Positions 34,143 through 44,663 of a stretch of 64,000 nt of DNA are shown here, in pieces (position 1 is the stretch's first letter; every line of letters starts with the position of its first letter). This DNA comes from Ichthyophis bannanicus (taxonomy: Eukaryota > Chordata > Amphibia > Gymnophiona > Ichthyophiidae): NCBI GenBank assembly GCA_033557465.1, contig CM066031.1, forward strand, positions 1,232,599,312 to 1,232,663,311, given 5' to 3'. The translations under genes and the position numbers were made by a program. A model generated the notes under the pieces. It searched no databases. It was not told the origin of the DNA and saw only the letters and a list, made by a program, of their open reading frames with translations.

Positions 34143-34460
34143 CATTTACTGATGGCAGATATTCAAAAGCTGGGGAGTTATGCTGAGCTGAAAATATGTC
34201 TAACCACTCCAGCACTTTCCATAAAGTGAAGGAAGGGAAGGAGGTTAGAGTGAGGGCAGTGACCAAAAATAAAGCATATAGTGGAGATATTCAGCTTCTA
34301 TAGTAGGACTTAACTAAATAGATAGCCGTGGTGGTCATCAGCATCCAGTATTCAGAGCAGTTGATTCTATATATGGCCGCACTGAATATAAATATTAATT
34401 TAAATGCCATAGCCAGCATTTAAATGAAAACACTGACTGCTGCCACTGAATATTACCCGG
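34143..34460. repeat. Diverged ATATTCA-type repeat
   Basis: gcagatattcaaaagctggg at the left, agtggagatattcagc and atccagtattcagagcag inside, and ccactgaatattacccgg at the right. The repeated attcag/gaatat words resemble the family at 60664-61142, but ends are not clear. Confidence 0.35.
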
Positions 34461-35229
34461 ACATGATTAAGATACAGCCATAAAACAGCAAAAGATATAA
34501 AATCTGTAATGAAAAACAACATACAATTGAAAAAAAGGAAGAAAACTAAAACAGCAAGATTATTGCCAGGCATTATAGAGCCAAGCTTTACTACCTTTCC
34601 TTAAAATGGTATAATGGAACACAGCTTGTAACTCAAGAGGAAGCTAGTTCCACAGTACAGGAACAGCTGATGAAAAAACTGTCCATTGAATTTTCATGTG
34701 CTTGAGATCTGTACATGAACGGACTGAATCTAGAGTTGAGCTTCCTATTCTGTAACCATGAAGAGATTTCAGCCAGGCAATCATTGTATGTAACATTTTA
34801 ATATAGAGGTGCTCAACTATGATCTTCAAATACCACAAGCAGATCTGGTTTTTAGAGTAGCTACAATGAATATTTATCAGATATATTTGTATAACATTGT
34901 TCTAAGAAAAGGGTTAATTTGCATATGTTGGTTACTTTGAAAACAGATCTGCCTGCAACCCTCTGAGGACCAAAGTTAAGAACCTCTTCAGGTGATTGCA
35001 AGGTAGCTTAGGGCCAATAAATTGCTTTTAAATGTGACAAATACTAAATGGTTGTATGTGTCGAAGAGATCACTGGACCCCCATTAACACTGGGGTAAGC
35101 ATTGAGAGTGGAGGGTATTACAATAGATCTTGTTCTGTGTATGAAGGACTACTTTGGTATGGAAGAGCAGTAAAATCGATAATCCACATCATTTTTTAAA
35201 CTTTGAAAAATTGCTAATTTGTATCCTTT
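34461..35229. other. Gene-free stretch
   Basis: No recognised repeat. Minus-strand 34644-34838 has a short frame without family signature. Confidence 0.5.
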
Positions 35230-35880
35230 TCTGGATGCGTAAGCCTGTAAGGCTTATGCTCTATTATTTAGACTATTTCAATGATTTGTTGATTGGCTTG
35301 CCAAAGAAACTTCTGCGTAAATTACAGAAACTTCAGAATGCTGCAGCCCATTTGCTTTTTAGGCTTTCTATAAGATCAGCATCTAACCATTATTGTATGT
35401 GCCACATTGGCTGCCTATCCATGCTTGGGCACTTTTTGAAATTCCTACTTTCATCCATAAAGTTTTGTATGAGGGGAGGTTTATTACCTGGGGGTACATT
35501 TGAGATGGTATGTACCAAGCAGAGGCTTAAGATCAAGTCAAGTGAAATTGCTGGAGGTCCCTTCATTCAAGGAGGAGGGGAGGTCTTCTATTAGATAATG
35601 GACCTTCAAAGTAGTGGCTCTTACTGTGTCGAAAATCTTGCCACTGGGTATTAAAGAGGAGGCAAACTACATGGTTTTTAGAAAGAAAGCAAAAATCTGG
35701 CTATTTATAGAGTGGCTAGCTGTTGTGGCAGATATTGTCACTACTGACTGTGCAGGTATTTTACATTTTATTTTAATTTTATTCTATTTTAATATTTTGA
35801 TTATTTTCAGTGTTGTGTCGGTATATGATTTTTATCATTTTAATGATTACAAGCCACCCTAAGTGATTTTGTAAGTTGGA
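35230..35880 (+). pseudogene. L2-type LINE RT C-terminal fragment with 3' end
   Basis: The plus strand reads LMLYYLDYFNDLLIGLPKKLLRKLQKLQNAAAHLLF (about 35255-35360), the standard L2 block (LDYCN-L-GLP, LQ-QNAAARL). After a frame change, LPLGIKEEANYMVFRKKAKIWLF at about 35630-35705 is the L2 C-terminus (ETNYLRFRKKLKTWLF type). The stretch ends with tacaagccaccctaagtgat and ggatgggtagggtat, the L2-like 3' UTR wording. It lacks the RT catalytic motifs and carries frame breaks. An old 5'-truncated copy. Confidence 0.7.
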
Positions 35881-35899
35881 TGGGTAGGGTATGCATTAT

Positions 35900-36545
35900 G
35901 GAGTCATTCTGATTCACGTTATGTCCGGGTTCGGAGTATATCCCTGCTAAATGGAAGGGTGCTGATCCCAGTCAAGGAGCTCCCTGCACATACTGCAGAG
36001 ATGTGTGGGGAGTTCTGGATGGGAGTGGGAGGTGGTAGGTCAGAGGAGGAGAAAGGACGGGTAGTAGGTGGGACCCTGACCCCAGGCATATAGGGCCAAT
36101 TCCAGTATCAGTCCTGTACGTCCGGATCGACGATCTAGACAGGTGGAATAAGTCCCCCCCCCTGACGTTGGTAACCAGCCCTGATGGGATGCAAGATGAA
36201 GGTGAGCAGGGCAGGGGGTTCCCTGCAGCCCAATCCTGACCCCGGAAGGCCTGATCAAGGGTCAGGCGGTGGGGAACAGCACATTTGTTGTGGTGTGAGT
36301 GATCAGACCACAACAAATGTGAGCGATCAGACCAGCGGACCAGAATCGGGGTATGTCCTGCCCATCCTGGCCGGTTGCACCCGATTCTGATCCTGCGGGG
36401 ATGTATAGAGCCCAATTCAGAGAGGGGGACATCTGGGCCCGTGCACGTCCCCAGATAGCACATGCATGCAGAAGTGCTATTCTACAACCCAGCGCATACA
36501 TGTAAAGGGAGTTCTAGAATTGGCATGTAGACATGGCTTACTATT
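35900..36545. repeat. Unclassified GC-richer repeat, copy 2
   Basis: Begins near GGAGTCATTCTGA (35900-35912), an end motif shared with 28570, 53392 and 56892. Shares gagcccaattc and neighbouring phrases with 26326-26700. Contains a duplicated phrase (gatcagaccacaacaaatgtg and catttgttgtggtgtgagtg) that is an inverted repeat around 36275-36320. Frames here are shadows. Confidence 0.4.
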
Positions 36546-37208
36546 ATATTGAATGCCCTCTAAAAATATTGAGAAAATGGCTAAATGGAAATCACACTAT
36601 TTATTCCTTCTCTTTTTCTTTTTTTTACTGTTTTCCTTTATATATTATATATAAGAGATGAATGCAGGTCTCAGACTCACACTGACACTGCTCTGAATAT
36701 TCAGAAAGCAAAGTGCCTTATCGCATCAATGACCTTAAAGCATTCCTCCTTCATACTACAAAAATAATGTGTCGCTTTTCTTTCCATTAGACCTTTCTTC
36801 AATTTTTACCATATTCATAAAACAAGTTGTTATTAATAGAAGATTGTGCTTATCTTATCATACTGCTGTAAATTGAACTCCCCGATGCCACCAAGTGGGT
36901 ACCGCAAATGTGTTTCGAATCCTTCTTCAGGGGGAAATGTGTTTGAACAGCACAAGCACGGAATGCTGCATTCTAATCCACCAAACCATTTGGATCCTGG
37001 AACTCTTTCAATATGCAGCAAAAAACACCGCGCATAGTAATAGTAAGTTTTTAACCCTCTGTAATTTTGACCTAAGGAGTCATGTAGACATGGCTGGCAA
37101 AGCACGTCCAACTAGTGGCCTATCGAGTTGCCATGATCCATGGCACATATAGGCTGTGCATACTCTTCCCAGCTACTCTGTGCACCTGAAACCCTGAAAA
37201 TGTCCCCA
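36546..37208. other. Gene-free stretch
   Basis: AT-rich, no recognised repeat or coding frame. Confidence 0.5.
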
Positions 37209-37332
37209 ACCCCATGACCTGCAGCCAGGGCCAGCCCGTCCATTGAGCAAGAATGTTTTTTGCACAGGGCCCCGCATTTCAGGGGGCCCCATGCAAAGAA
37301 CATTCTGCTTTAAAAGTAAATTTTAAAATACA
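37209..37332. repeat. Hairpin next to the palindrome, CAGGGCC start
   Basis: CAGGGCCAGCCCGTCCATTG opens the stretch, like a hAT-type end. Inside, agaatgttttttgcacaggg pairs with ccccatgcaaagaacattct (37249-37306), with a ggccccgcatttcagggggc core, giving a strong hairpin. Confidence 0.6.
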
Positions 37333-37706
37333 TTAAAAAAAAAGCTGTCTGCTGCCGCTGCCGCCGCAGCGGCAACAGCAGAATAGAATATCCCGCGGGG
37401 CCCCCCCCTGCCCGACAGAGCCTGCCCTCCCTGCATCAGCTCCGTCTCCACAGTCGCACCGGTTTTCAAGGCGCGAAGGGAGACTAGTTTCCCTTTCGTG
37501 GCTCTGTTAAGCCCCCGTGGGCTTAACAGAGCTGCGAGGGAGAAACTCTCCTTTCGCGCTCTGAAAGCCGGTGCGACTGCGGAGACGGAGCTGATGCAGG
37601 AAGGCAGGCTTTGTCGGGCAGGGGGAGCCCTGCGGGATATTCGATTCTGCCGTTACCACCGTGGTGGTGGCGGCAGCGGCAGCAGACAGCTTTTTTTTTT
37701 TTTTTA
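37333..37706. repeat. 370-bp imperfect palindrome, CpG-rich
   Basis: The centre is at about 37516: gctctgttaagccc and its complement gggcttaacagagc are separated by four bases. Outward, agctccgtctccacagtcgc pairs with the complement of gcgactgcggagacggagct, and so on to agctgtctgctgccgctgcc (37343) against the complement at 37672-37691. The outer ends are A and T runs. I judge the arms roughly 85-90% matched. The 69-residue frame over the right arm is not a gene. Confidence 0.9.
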
Positions 37707-37715
37707 AATTTTCCC

Positions 37716-38880
37716 TAGGCTGTTGGGTTGGGAGTTAGGACTGGAAATGGGCTAATGGAGTTAGGACTGGAAGAGGGCTGATAGGGGGTTAGAACTGGTA
37801 ATGGGATATGGGGAGCTAAGTCTGGAAATGGGGTGATGGGGGGTTAGGACTGGTAATGGGCTATGGGAGGGGCTAAGACTTGAAATGGGCTGATGAGGTT
37901 AGGACTGGAAGTGTGCTGATGGGGGTTAGGACTGGTAATGGGTATGGGGGGGCTTAAACTGAAAATTGGGTGATGGGCTTTAGGACTGGAAATGGGCTGA
38001 TGGGGTTAGGACTGGGAGTAGGCTGATGGGGGGTTAGGACTGGTAATGGGCTATGGGGGGGCTTAAACTGAAAATTGGGTGATGGGGGTTAGGACTGGAA
38101 ATGGGCTGATGGGATTAGGACTGAGAGTGAGCTGATGGGGACTTAGGACTGGTAATAGGCTATGGGGGGGGGCTAGGACTGGTAATGGGTTGGGTGGGTT
38201 GCTAGGACTGCAAATGGGCTGAGTGGAAGGGACGGCTTGAACTGCAAATAGCTGATGGGGACGGGGCTTGGAATGGAAATGGGCTGAGGGGAAGGTGGGC
38301 TTGAACTGCAAATAGCTGATGGGGAGGAGGGCTTGGAATGGAAATGGGCTGAGTGGAAGGGGGGCTTGGACTGCAAATAGCTTATGGGGAGGGGGGCTTG
38401 TAATGGAAATGGGTTGTGACTGTGAGGGGAGGGAGCTAGGACAGGAAATGGGCTGATGGAGGGGGCTAGGCTAGGACTGGAGAATTGGGTGTTGGGGGGA
38501 GCTAAGATTGGAAATGGGCTGTGGTGGGGGCTTGGATTGAAATGGACTCATGGAGGGGCTAGAACTGGAAATAGGCTCATGGGGGGCTTGGATTGGAAAT
38601 GGGCTGAGTGGAGGGGAGCTAGGATTTGACATGGGCTGATGGTGGGGCTAGGAAAGGACTAGAAATAGGCTGATGGGAGGCTGGTATTGGAAATGAGCTG
38701 ATGGAGGGACTTGGATAGGACTGGAAATGGATGGGGAGCTAGGACTGGAAATGGGCTGATGGGGGGCTAGGACTGGAAATGGGCTGATGCGGGGACTAGA
38801 AGGGAGCGGATACTGGGTGGAGCTGGAACTAGAAGGGAGCTGATGTTGGGGGAGATTAGAATGGGATGGAGCTGGGAGAG
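37716..38880 (+). repeat. Minisatellite, GGACTGGAAATGGGCTGATG type
   Basis: About 30-40 units of a 25-35-bp motif: ggactggaaatgggctgatg followed by a G run and a ttag or ctag link. Unit length varies and units drift from the left to the right side (ttaggactgg, then cttggaatgg, then ctaggactgg), as in an old array. The minus-strand Pro/Ser-rich frames are shadows. Confidence 0.92.
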
Positions 38881-39715
38881 TGAAATGGAGAGGGGAAAAA
38901 TATTTTGTGTGGGACGGAAGAAAAATCTACAATTGGCTGGGTATTGGGAGAGTAAGTGGGGATTGAAGATGGAGGGGTAAAATTTAGTGGATGAAATAGG
39001 AATGAGGAAAGAGCAAAAGGAGAAAGATTAGTATGTTAAAGCAGATGTAGAGAGAGAATGGAAAAAAATTAGAAGAGAGAAGAAAGGACAAATGGACAGC
39101 AGACAACGGAGAGTTAGCAGAAGACACAAAGAAACCAGAAGAAAGTGGCTGAAGCAATTGCAACTGAAAAAAAATGCACAAAAGGTAGAAAAATATCTCT
39201 TTATTTTGAATTTATTAACTGGAATATGTCAGCTCTGGGAAATGTGCATCATTAACATCTGCTCTTTGTTTAGTACAAGAGGAAATTAATTTATAGTTTT
39301 ATTTCTACAGTGTTGTTGTACATTCCAAGTTTGGCTTTTGGGGTTCCCAGTTTAATTGTCTTCCTGTTTCTAAATTGTGATTCCTTGTTTGGTGATGGTC
39401 TGTGTTCTGCATGTATAACTGAGCTGAGGTATTCTGTTTATGTAATTCCTATTTGACATTGTCACTTGTTCCCTTTCCCCAGTAGGTCATGTATTGTTAC
39501 TCTCTGAAATGTATTGGTTTAATATCTGCAGTGTTGCCTTTTGATAGGTAGGGTATGGTGCTTTGTGACTCCTGGTAGTGCTGTTAGGATACAGCGGGTT
39601 TGTTATGGGTTCTAAATGGGCAGTGTTTGTAGTAGTTCCTAATGTGCCTGGCGGTTGGCACTGGATTATAGTAATGTAGAAATCTTTTAGTCTTTCTTTA
39701 TCCATACACTCATTA
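38881..39715. other. Gene-free stretch
   Basis: Purine-rich to about 39180, then AT-rich. No recognised repeat or coding frame. It ends at TTA (39713-39715), the possible target duplication of the Harbinger block. Confidence 0.5.
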
Positions 39716-39753
39716 AGAGGCATGTTTACTAAAAGTTAGTGTATGATAACATT

Positions 39754-39791
39754 ATGCAAATATTTATGCAAATGAGGCCCCTTATGCAAAT
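39754..39791 (+). repeat. Three ATGCAAAT octamers at Harbinger left end
   Basis: ATGCAAAT at 39754-39761, 39766-39773 and 39784-39791; the last two are each followed by gaggcccc. Repeated sub-terminal motifs are typical transposase or Myb-partner binding sites. The motif also equals the POU/Oct octamer, probably by chance. Confidence 0.7.
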
Positions 39792-40364
39792 GAGGCCCCG
39801 CACCGAGTCTCCGCACATGGCCCCGCACCCCCCTTGGGCCGCCCCTGCCTGCAGCCCATGTGTGCTCAGATCCAGGAAGAAGGCACCTCCCCAACATAAT
39901 GCACACATCAACAGGCAGCCCAACTTCAGCAAGGCAGAGACGAGGCTGCTGGTGACCATGGTCATCCAGCAGGAGAGAATCTCCTCCCCACAGAGCAGAG
40001 GTGGCCAGCCCACTCAGCAGCATGCAGGGGCTGGGAACATATCAGGACCACCCTCACCCAGTAAGTACAGCACAACGGAGGCAGACAATCCTGGAAGCAG
40101 AGAGAAATAGGCAGGCTGGAGCAGCACCCAAGTTGGTACAGGCAGAAAGCTGGCAGGCTGTACAGTGACAGGACAGCACGGCACAGACAGAGCAGCCTGT
40201 CAGCAGAACCCAGGAAACAAGGGAGAACAGGATGCATGTAGGCCTACAGTGAAGGCACAGGGGAACACATAGACAGATGGAAGGGACATTCATAGCAGAG
40301 AGCAATCCCAGAATGTCAGCCACATCCCCAGGTCACACAGATGCCCCCTGAGGAGGCAAAAAAA

Positions 40365-40441
40365 TTGTCTATGTTCAAAGTAAACCGCTTTCACCCAGTG
40401 AAAAGCGGTATAAAAGCCTAGTTAAATAAATAAAAATAAAA
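40365..40441 (+). mobile_element. LINE (L2-like) 3' tail with stem-loop
   Basis: accgctttcac, three loop bases, gtgaaaagcggt forms a near-perfect stem (one bulged A), followed by ataaaagcctagttaaataa and an aaataaata tail. The layout equals the L2 end at 48989-49054. Confidence 0.6.
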
Positions 40442-40467
40442 GGGCCCTGAACATTCACCTAGGTGGG

Positions 40468-40693
40468 AGGCAAACCCAGGACACTGAGCAATGTAGTTCA
40501 GGGCCAGAATAATCAGGCTACAGCTATCAGTGCTCTCAGGTGTTAGGAATAGAGAGCATGGCAAGTCAGAGGGATGTGCCAGTGTGAATGGTAGAGGTGC
40601 AAAATGAAGCAGTCCAGGTAGGAGGCAAACCCTGGACACCAAGCACTGTGGTTCAGGGCCAGAAACATTAGGCTACAACTGTCAGTACTCACA
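40468..40693 (+). repeat. Direct repeat, two units 151 bp apart
   Basis: ggaggcaaacccaggacact, tagttcagggccagaa, ggctacagctatcagt (40468-40540) recurs as ggaggcaaaccctggacacc, ggttcagggccagaa, ggctacaactgtcagt (40619-40693). Confidence 0.75.
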
Positions 40694-40915
40694 AGCCCCC
40701 AGAGGAGAGGGAACATGTCCCTGTGCATGTATAGCAAATGCAATGACCAGCTACTGCTCCCCCTCCCTGACAGGGCATGTCAGGGTGATGTGCCACTGAG
40801 AGCAGCTGGTGCATGGTATATGATGGCCATGTGCAGAGTGCAAGCAGAACCACCCCATTGGGTAGGCAGGTCTGTGTCCTGGCATGGGTGAATGATGTGT
40901 GTCTCTACCCCACAG

Positions 40916-42870
40916 ACGTTTACGGATCCTGCATGACATGGAGGCCTACCATGTACTTTACTGTGCAATCTGCTGCACATGCCCATGGCTGATATGGCAT
41001 ATCTGCCAGCAGCTGCAGGAGGCGCAGGGTGAGTAGCCATGCAGATACCTTGTCTGAGCATCAGACTGACAGGCCTCCCAACACTGATGCAGGCCAACAC
41101 ATGTAAGAGTGGACACTGCTGTGACATGGACACCACAGAAACAGCACGCCCCCCCACCCCAGGATCCCACAACACATAGTCCCAGCCCACACTGCCCCAC
41201 CCCCTGCAGAGATAGGACGTGCTGGAATACCCTGTGTGTGTGTGTGTGGCTGGCTCCCCAGCAACCACAGTCATGAAGCTAACCATTACCTCTGTCCCCC
41301 ATAGTTGCAGCGCAGCAGGAGGAGGAATCCCTACAACCATCCCCATATGGCTCCACCCCTGACACTATGGAGGACAATAGTGCAGATACACTCCCCAGTC
41401 CCAGTGGGAGTAGCAGCATGAACAGCAGTGGGGGCAGCAGAAGTGCACATCAGAGCCCCATCCTCCTGTCCAGCCCAACATCTGTGAATGATGAGGAAGA
41501 TGATGAGGGGCTGGCAGGGGAGGCAGCATTCTCCTTCTCTACCCTCCCGAAGGGGGAAGAGCAGATGGCAGAAGGCAGGGGAGCCTATGTCTGACAGCAC
41601 ACCTGGGAGATATTGCATAGCAGGGTGATGGTCAGGTCCCATGGGTGCCATGTGCAGAAGGCCCAGAAAGATGGGGCTACCTCTGGACCCTCATCCTCTA
41701 GCCCCTGATGGAGGGTGCATCTGGCATGGCAAGGTAGGCCCCATGGAGTGTGCTGGGTGAGGCTGTAGTGACCCTGACTGAGGGACAAGGCAGGGGTGGG
41801 AGGGTGCTACAACTGAATGCATGCAGGGTAAGCATGTGGGGGTTTGTGAGTGGCATGTGGGGGTTTGTGAGTGGCAGGAGGGGGTTAGTGAAGGAGAAGG
41901 CTTGGAGTGCATGCAGGGGAGCATGTAGAGGTGTATTAGTGGCAGGAAGGGGGCAGTGAAGGAAAAGGCTCAGAATGCATGCAGGGGGAACATGTAGGGG
42001 TGTATGAGTGTCAGGAGGGGGGCATTGAAGGGGGGCTCATAGTGCATGCAGGGTAGCATGTGGGGATATGTGAGTGGCAGGAAGGGGGAGCAAGGGTGGA
42101 GGAGAGGCAGGATGTAGGTACGGACATGAGTGGATGGGGAGGGTGAATGTGTGATCCGAGCAGGGGTGTGGAGAGGGATGTGATACTGCAGCTGGAGGGG
42201 GATGCCGACAGTAAGGAGGCAGTAGGAGCCTAGGCTATGGAAGCTGGGGTTGCCATGAGGCAGTGGCAATGCTAGGTGATGTCAGTGACAAGGGTGGCGA
42301 TGCTGCAGAGGTGCCATTGTCCATGTCCACGTGGGAGTGGTGTGGCCATGTTGGTGAGTCATGTAGCCCACCTCTATCTCATATGGGACCAGATGAGGGG
42401 GCCCATGAGGCAGTTGGAGGTCCCAAGGACCTGGCCTGTCTTGAGCACGTGCTGTCACACAGCCTTGCATGGCACACCTCTTGTGCCATGTGGAGGTTCT
42501 CAGGGGAGAGGTGTGGGGCCTGAGGGCTGAGCTCAGGGTCATGCGCCTGCTGCTGGAGGCCCATCTGCAGCTCCACACACTACCCCCCAGTTGCACAGCA
42601 GGCAGTCCTGCAGGTCACTGAGGGGGCCACATCACCTGGGAGGTGCCCAGGGGCAGCAGTAGCACTAAGCGGCATGGTTGGCACTGGTGGAAGCTGGTGC
42701 AATGACAGCTACCTGGGTGGACTTGCCGCCAATGTTCATGGCCATGTAGGTGTGGGAAGGGTGGGGCTGTGTACTGGGGGCACACATATTGGCTAGTGTG
42801 TTTGGGCACTGTTCGCCCATACTCTCTGTCTGTCCCATACATGTTGGCTGGGAAAGTAAAATGTGTTATG
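40916..42870 (+). pseudogene. Unrecognised multi-exon transposon gene, copy 1
   Basis: An exon at 40916-41028 (113 bp) is bracketed by an acceptor (tctctaccccacag) and a donor (GTGAGT). It reads RILHDMEAYHVLYCAICCTCPWLIWHICQQLQEAQ, a helical stretch. A second open part at 41304-41594 is Ser/Gly- and acid-rich (SPTSVNDEEDDEGLAGEAAF), as in linker regions. A third at about 42510-42600 reads LRAELRVMRLLLEAHLQLHTLPPS, a coiled-coil-like tail. The same order (113-bp exon, acidic linker, helical tail, AATAAA) appears at 52282-53348. The helical exon may be the end of a trihelix/Myb-like domain, but I cannot identify the family. Stops and indels make it non-functional. The ATG exon was not found. 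Confidence 0.5.
41818..42105 (+). repeat. Four-unit minisatellite, about 67 bp
   Basis: tgcatgcagggg followed by agcatgtaggggtgt and gagtggcaggaaggggg recurs with starts at 41818, 41908, 41976 and 42043. The first unit has an extra internal duplication (gtgggggtttgtgagtggca twice). It lies within the gene remnant and probably lengthened an intron or UTR. Confidence 0.8.
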
Positions 42871-43746
42871 CAATTAAATGTGTGTGCCCTCTGTGCCTAT
42901 GTGCCCATTGGTCAATGCAACCCTGACCATCATTGGATCTGGACATATGTGTCACACCACAGGGGGTATTGCTGTGCTGCATGCCACATGGAAATGGTTG
43001 CTAATGCATGTCTGAGGCATATAGGCAGGTAGATTGGTAGACAGTAGCATGTGACAGTGCAAAAACCCAGGGGGACTGGGGAGGGACCACAGGGGTGGGA
43101 GTGCCATGCACATGTGGCAGAAGCACAGTGGCCCACAGGGGTGGTGCAGGCCAGGGCGGATGGACGGGCTGTGCCAGGGATGCCATGTATATGTGGCATA
43201 CCATGTGCCTGTCCTGTGCCCCCCATGGTAGCCGATAGGTGTGCACCACCTGTAGCGAGCAAAGTGCAGGTTCCAGACAGCTAAGGGACAGTTGAACTGT
43301 GTGATGTGTGTGCCCCGGGTGCATCAGCCTTGGGAGCATTGCCATGGATGACCATGTCCAGACATAAGGCATCAACACAGGCCAGGATTGGTGACTGCCA
43401 TGAACACATGTCAAACCATACATGGGTTCGGGGGGGGGGCCTGATATGTGTCAGGGCAGTCACCACACATCTGGCACATGTCAGCAAAAATAGTGTGTGG
43501 TTTTTTTTTTTCCTGAACCTACCCCCCCAGACCCAGAGGCAGCCCACATGGTGAATCTCTGCTGTGGCTGCTATCACAGGCTGGCAATGTGCACAATGCA
43601 CAGGAGTATGACCCAGATACACAGGCCATGTACAGATGGTACAGGCATGCACAGGGTTGTGCTGGCTGTGGCACATACCCCATCCCCTCCCCAATCACTG
43701 GCATGTAGCTAGGTTGTAATGGTTGGGATACAAATGTATCAGGCTG

Positions 43747-44120
43747 TCAGATAAAGTATGCCTGGACAAGGTTGTCACATGCCAACACACCCAGTCTGGA
43801 CGGTGCGTCTACCTGTGCATCTGTGCTGACATTGGGTTCATCCCCATCATCCATTGCAGGTTCTGGCTCATCAGGCAATGGCTGCCTGCACTGCCGGGTA
43901 AAGTTATGTAGCATGCAGCATGCCATGGCGATCTCACAAACTTTGGGGAGCCTGTACAACAGGTCCCCCCCAGACTGGTCCAGGCAGCGGAACCTGTACT
44001 TTAGCTGGCCAAAGGTCCTCTCTATAATACCCCTCGTGGTCCGGTGCACATGGTTGTACTGATGTTGTGCCTGGCTGCTGGGGTGGAGTATGGGGGTCAT
44101 CAGCTGGCAGATAGAAGCAT
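43747..44120 (-). pseudogene. HARBI1-type (DDE_4) transposase, C-terminal exon
   Basis: The frame LMTPILHPSSQAQHQYNHVHRTTRG then IIERTFGQLKYRFRCLDQSG, RLPKVCEIAMACCMLHN ends at a stop at 43747-43749. R-x-x-IE-RTFG-LK-RF is the C-terminal signature of Harbinger/PIF transposases; its Glu is the last residue of the DDE triad that cuts and joins DNA. The CCMLHN block follows as expected. Upstream (above 44120) the frame is lost exactly at ctcatgcttctatctgccag, a good splice acceptor, so this is the last exon. I could not find the exon with the two Asp residues (GAIDCTHV-type), so the gene is partial or its first exons are too decayed. It is convergent with the plus-strand gene at 40916. The C-terminus is acidic (PDEPEPAMDDGDEPN). 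Confidence 0.85.
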
Positions 44121-44657
44121 GAGAGTGATGTCATTGAAATCTGGGCTTTTCGTTGGTTCTTTGTTATCACCAATTTGCTGGTGGGGGAACACAACCCACT
44201 TGTTCGGACTGGTCTAGCAGGATGATATGGAATGTATGTTACATGCAGATTTTTCAAGATGGACACTTGAAAGATTATCCATAGGGATATGCACCCATTG
44301 GGCCCGATTTTCAACAAGGCACTGAGGCCTGCCATACCTGTAGACAGTTACCCATTCAGGAAAAGTGCTTGAATTGTGAGTCATGTGGCTCCAAAACTGA
44401 CAAGCAATGAAAATACAGTACAAACTGAGCACAGTGGCAGGCGCCTACCGCAGCATATATGGGTAAGCACAGAGCCCATAACCCGGGTTCTGAACTTAAG
44501 GTTGTCCTGCAGTACACATGCATGTGTCCAAACCGGTGGTCAGAGAAATGGGACAGCAAGTATGCATGAACCCATGTATTGCCCGTTCAGCATGAGAGAA
44601 ACCAGGAGCGGAACCCAAGGACCAGGCCTACACGTCGGTGTGATTGTACAAACAAAG

Positions 44658-44663
44658 TTTATT
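44658..44663 (-). terminator. Possible poly(A) signal, minus strand
   Basis: TTTATT on the plus strand gives AATAAA on the minus strand (ccaataaactttgtttg). It could end a second minus-strand gene above 44700, but I see no recognisable frame there. Confidence 0.3.

Noticed and set aside
37716..38880. CRISPR-like array
   Set aside because: Units are contiguous minisatellite copies without unique spacers of constant length, and the genome is eukaryotic.
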